Positions 61,386 through 64,000 of a stretch of 64,000 bases of DNA are shown in pieces. A program made the translations under genes and the position numbers. The notes under the pieces are model-generated. The model was not told where the DNA came from and made no database searches. It saw nothing but the letters and a program-made list of their open reading frames with translations. How positions within the stretch are numbered: the first letter of the stretch is position 1; the number at the start of each line of letters is the position of its first letter. The DNA is taken from positions 124,001-188,000 of the forward strand of contig JAHQIW010002262.1 in assembly GCA_019055375.1 (NCBI GenBank), written 5' to 3'. Source of the stretch: Parelaphostrongylus tenuis. Taxonomy: Eukaryota > Nematoda > Chromadorea > Rhabditida > Metastrongylidae.

Positions 61386-61819
61386 TGAATAAATATATAC
61401 AAGAAACCATGTAATTTCAATATCTTGTATACTTTTCGGAAAAGACATTCTTGACATGATTATATGCTTCTGCTGCATGAATAACTCTTGTGTGTAAAGA
61501 AAAAAGGCTGCGACTACTTCACAATTAACACAAAGCTTCTGATCATGAGTAGTAAACTGAGGAAATTTGCAATGTCAAAAGCTCGCTTTGAATTGAAAAT
61601 GATCACAGCAAGAAAGCATATATATATATATATATATATTTGAAGTATTGCAGTTTGCAAGCCTCCAAAGGACTCATCTTTTTCATTTTCTACTTTTTTT
61701 TTTCGTCAGGAATCATGGATCGATTAGTTTGAAGCGATAAAGCATGGTCAAACTAGTGTCAAGGCTCGTTGGCATTGGGGACTCTTGATCAAGCTTGGAT
61801 AGATATTTATTTATCTTAG
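61386..61819. other. No gene seen; contains a (TA)n run
   Basis: AT-rich sequence; (TA)n at 61618-61640. Confidence 0.4.
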
Positions 61820-61933
61820 CACGTGGTAGAGCAAATTAGAACGGGTCAGAGAGCGCGTTGTCGGATGGAGTGAGATGCGGGTTCGAGACCCGATTGACAA
61901 AAAAGTTTTGCACATCTTTTACATCACTGGGTA
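61820..61933. repeat. tRNA-like-core element, third member
   Basis: ATGCGGGTTCGAGACCCGA (B box in a T-arm hairpin), AAAAGTTTTGCACATC and ACATCACTGGGTAT align with the right half of 42289-42420. The left inverted end is lost or eroded (CACGTGGTAGAGCAAA). Confidence 0.55.
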
Positions 61934-61994
61934 TATATACATATATATATGACACCACATCACTGCAAAAGCGGTTCAGCAAAACGACTTCTAG

Positions 61995-62066
61995 ATTTAT
62001 TTACTTATCTGCTTATTTATTTGCTTATTTACCTGTTTATTTATTTACTTATTCATTCATCTACGT
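61995..62066. repeat. TTTA-rich simple repeat
   Basis: Imperfect (TTTA)n and (CTTA)n run between two AT-rich stretches. Confidence 0.8.
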
Positions 62067-63084
62067 ATATATGTGCGACTAAGTTTTATTTTGTTTTTAC
62101 GTCGATCGTCAAAAATTGATGTGTGGATCACAGCACTTTTTGCATTCGATTCGCTCTTCATTTCATCCCGCATTCTATTTTTGAAAAATTCAACCGATGT
62201 TAAAATTATCACGGGGGAGTTTGAACCAGGAATGTTCTTCCCAACGCACGGCACAAATTATTGGGCACGTTGGCGCAGCGTCCTTGCCGGACCTCATGAG
62301 TTGAAATTTACGCGGACAACAGTAGTTTGTCGGCCACTTCTTACAACTACACTGGAGTGTACGTCGTACTACAGATGGTTTATAACTTGGACAATAACCG
62401 CGAATCTTCGTCTTCTTAAACTCTCTAGATATGCCGCCAGTTAGCTCTGAATTTTCGAACACCACTGCAAATCCTTTCTGTGAAAGCCTGTGTTTGCAGT
62501 GAACTAGAGCATTCCGGCCCTATCATGCAAAATCGGCTGATGTTTTTCCACAACTGAGGAGGACATTCGCTAGACCTCATGAAGGAAACTCGAAAGGAGT
62601 GTAGTATGTTCTTGACAAAAAGTCGAACTTGAATGTGAAAGTAATTTTATTGAGAAGTTTTATAGTTCAATGGCGGCCTTTATAACTGGTACCTTTTGAC
62701 AATGGCTAATGTTTTTGACAAATTCAGATAATTTCTCTATGCATTGAAATCGTAATGAATGGTAGACTTCAACAACATTCAATTTCATAGCATTTTGACA
62801 CTGTTGCTGAACATAAGATTTGTATTTTGGAGAGTTACAACACTGTGCTAGATGAGATCTGTCCAATAATTTGAAGGCACAAATACGAAGCTTGACAGAA
62901 AGGTTTGTTAGTATGCACCTGAAAATTAGAATGTCATTGTGATAATAAAAGAAAACTTGCATCTGGTTGACAAAGGTACGTCTATGTTAGCAAATTTTAT
63001 TGTGACTGAAGTACTTCACCATGCGTCGAAGAATGTTGGTAGAAAAGCGGTCGAAGCATATTGGATCCAGTTCATTTACATTTC
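62067..63084. other. No certain gene
   Basis: A minus-strand frame at 62190-62465 is cysteine-rich (TLQCSCKKWPTNYCCPRKF), but a B-box-like GGTTCAAACTC and an A-box-like TGGCGCAGCG nearby suggest a broken SINE head instead. Nothing is called. Confidence 0.35.
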
Positions 63085-63465
63085 GACAAACCTTCACTTT
63101 CGACTGTTTATATAGAGTTCGCTCAAAAACCATGATAATGTGACAATATGATAATATGTTCTGAGCCTTCTATGAGATCTGGTATAGCACTTATACAGTA
63201 CTATTATATAATATACAGTATAACTTATACAGCATTTATACAGTGCCTGTTTCGCCTTCCGTGGCAGGAGGATAATGCCCCTTCTTATAAAGGAATCGAC
63301 GCCGAAATATTCTAATCACTTCATGTCGAGCAACAAATTTCCTCGATATTGCAGTGACCACAGTCGGATGATCATGGGTGGTAGAACAAAATTTATCTTC
63401 ACTTTCGACTTGTTTGTATAGACCTCGCTCAAAAACAATGATAATCTGATTATATGATAACAACA
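63085..63465. repeat. Two direct repeats of about 65 bp
   Basis: 63093-63160 and 63400-63468 share CTTCACTTTCGACT, TATAGA, CGCTCAAAAAC, ATGATAAT and ATATGATAA in order. They alternate with the arms of the hammerhead module pair (63236-63385 and 63518-63690). Confidence 0.7.
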
Positions 63466-63690
63466 TATAAACAGTCGAAAGAGAATGTATGATTCATTCT
63501 ATCAGCCGTAATCGCTCAACTGTGGTCGACGCAATGTATAGGGATTTTGTCACTCGACATGCGGTGATTTGAACAATTCGGCGTCGTTTCCCTCATGAGT
63601 TGGAGTATATCCACCTGCTGGGGATCGGCTGAACCGAAAGACACCGTACTGCTGATGAGCCTAGAAAGCCGAAACAGGCCTGTCTGGTAC
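63236..63690. mobile_element. Head-to-head pair of hammerhead-bearing modules
   Basis: Arm 63236-63385 (minus sense) and arm 63518-63690 (plus sense) are inverted relatives sharing CTGTGGTC, CTCGACAT, TTCGGCGTCG and GAAACAGGC. The left arm's ribozyme is eroded (minus sense CUGCCACGGAAGGC-GAAACAGGC at 63245-63270), the right arm's is nearly complete. Same family as 16005-16470 and 21480-21760. Confidence 0.75.
63646..63690 (+). ncRNA. Hammerhead ribozyme, type I
   Basis: Stem I GUACUG (63646-63651) pairs with UGGUAC (63685-63690), six pairs with two G-U. Core CUGAUGA (63652-63658) is exact. Stem II GCCU-AGAA-AGCC has one C-C mismatch. GAAA at 63671-63674, stem III ACAGG/CCUGU, a palindrome without its own loop, then C63684 at the GUC cleavage site. 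All invariant core bases present; the stem II mismatch may lower activity. Confidence 0.8.
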
Positions 63691-64000
63691 TGTATAAATG
63701 CCATAACAGATTTCATAAAAGGCTCAAAACATTATCACGTCCCGACAAACGTTTTGCCTTGCAGAACTTCTTTGATGAATTTCTCACCGAATATCTATCC
63801 AACAAAGATGTGACTTCTGATGTGGGTTGTTGAAGCAATCATATTTAATATTTTTTACAGCTTTTTTTATGGTTGACCGCATTCTATGGCGAAAGAATTT
63901 GGATAGTTAGAGCAATACCACTCAAAAACTGATGCCTCTGTGAACAGAGACGTTATAGTTACCGTACTTTTTTGAGATCCGAAATTGACATTGTGGGAGC
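63691..64000. other. Tail of the module, then no feature
   Basis: 63700-63765 (CATAACAGATTTCATAAAAGG) aligns with the sequence after the plus-strand motif at 16 kb. Nothing further recognised to the window end. Confidence 0.45.

Noticed and set aside
62190..62465. Cysteine-rich minus-strand ORF
   Set aside because: No conserved cysteine spacing I recognise, and the region contains A-box- and B-box-like strings that fit a decayed SINE head better.

Overview
This window looks like chromosomal DNA of a nematode, most likely a strongylid (hookworm or trichostrongyle type). The evidence is AT-rich sequence, TTTTCAG-type splice acceptors with GTAAGT/GTGAGT donors, short conserved exons in very long introns, decayed RTE-type LINEs of the kind abundant in hookworm genomes, and a nematode-like 18S rRNA fragment. 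The species is an inference. There are no bacterial operons; most short open frames are chance frames or lie inside repeats.

One well supported gene runs left to right from at least 18600 (perhaps from 10298) to a stop codon at 47721. I could place twelve phase-checked exons of it. It encodes a protein with two closely spaced transmembrane helices followed by a long Ser/Asn/Thr-rich tail ending LLALDR. Its introns reach about 12 kb and are packed with mobile DNA. A second, reverse-strand gene is suggested by two exons with hydrophobic segments (53597-53682 and 57843-57988).

Region by region: 1-8.1 kb holds a SINE, an RTE relic, a decayed hammerhead repeat and two fold-back elements. 10-19.3 kb holds candidate exons, an inverted pair of hammerhead-like modules and an element with inverted ends around a tRNA-like core. 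19.3-34.4 kb is intron with another fold-back element, a hammerhead module, two RTE relics, the tandem ribozyme array (27.0-28.0 kb), a SINE and a Tc1-type relic. 34.4-47.7 kb carries the last exons, separated by two SINE families and a five-copy SINE array (44.0-46.3 kb). 47.8-48.6 kb is an almost perfect 0.86 kb palindrome made of two head-to-head 3' ends of a Penelope-like element (GIY-YIG fragment). 51.8-64 kb has SINEs, RTE and mariner relics, a broken 18S rRNA piece, and further hammerhead-bearing repeats.

The most interesting system is a set of hammerhead self-cleaving ribozymes. A 270-271 bp unit is repeated three times on the minus strand and once, partly, on the plus strand at 27.0-28.0 kb. 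Each copy has a complete hammerhead (exact CUGAUGA and GAAA core, three paired stems) plus a long conserved hairpin. This resembles the animal retrozymes that give small circular RNAs. Two old monomers (3.9 and 61.2 kb) keep the fold with a broken core. Separate hammerhead families occur at 21.65, 63.65, 16.0/16.4 and 33.7 kb, with weaker relatives at 25.4/25.7, 31.2/31.5, 47.9/48.6 and 50.7 kb. In each paired locus the left member is on the minus strand and the right member on the plus strand, as expected for head-to-head Penelope-type insertions.
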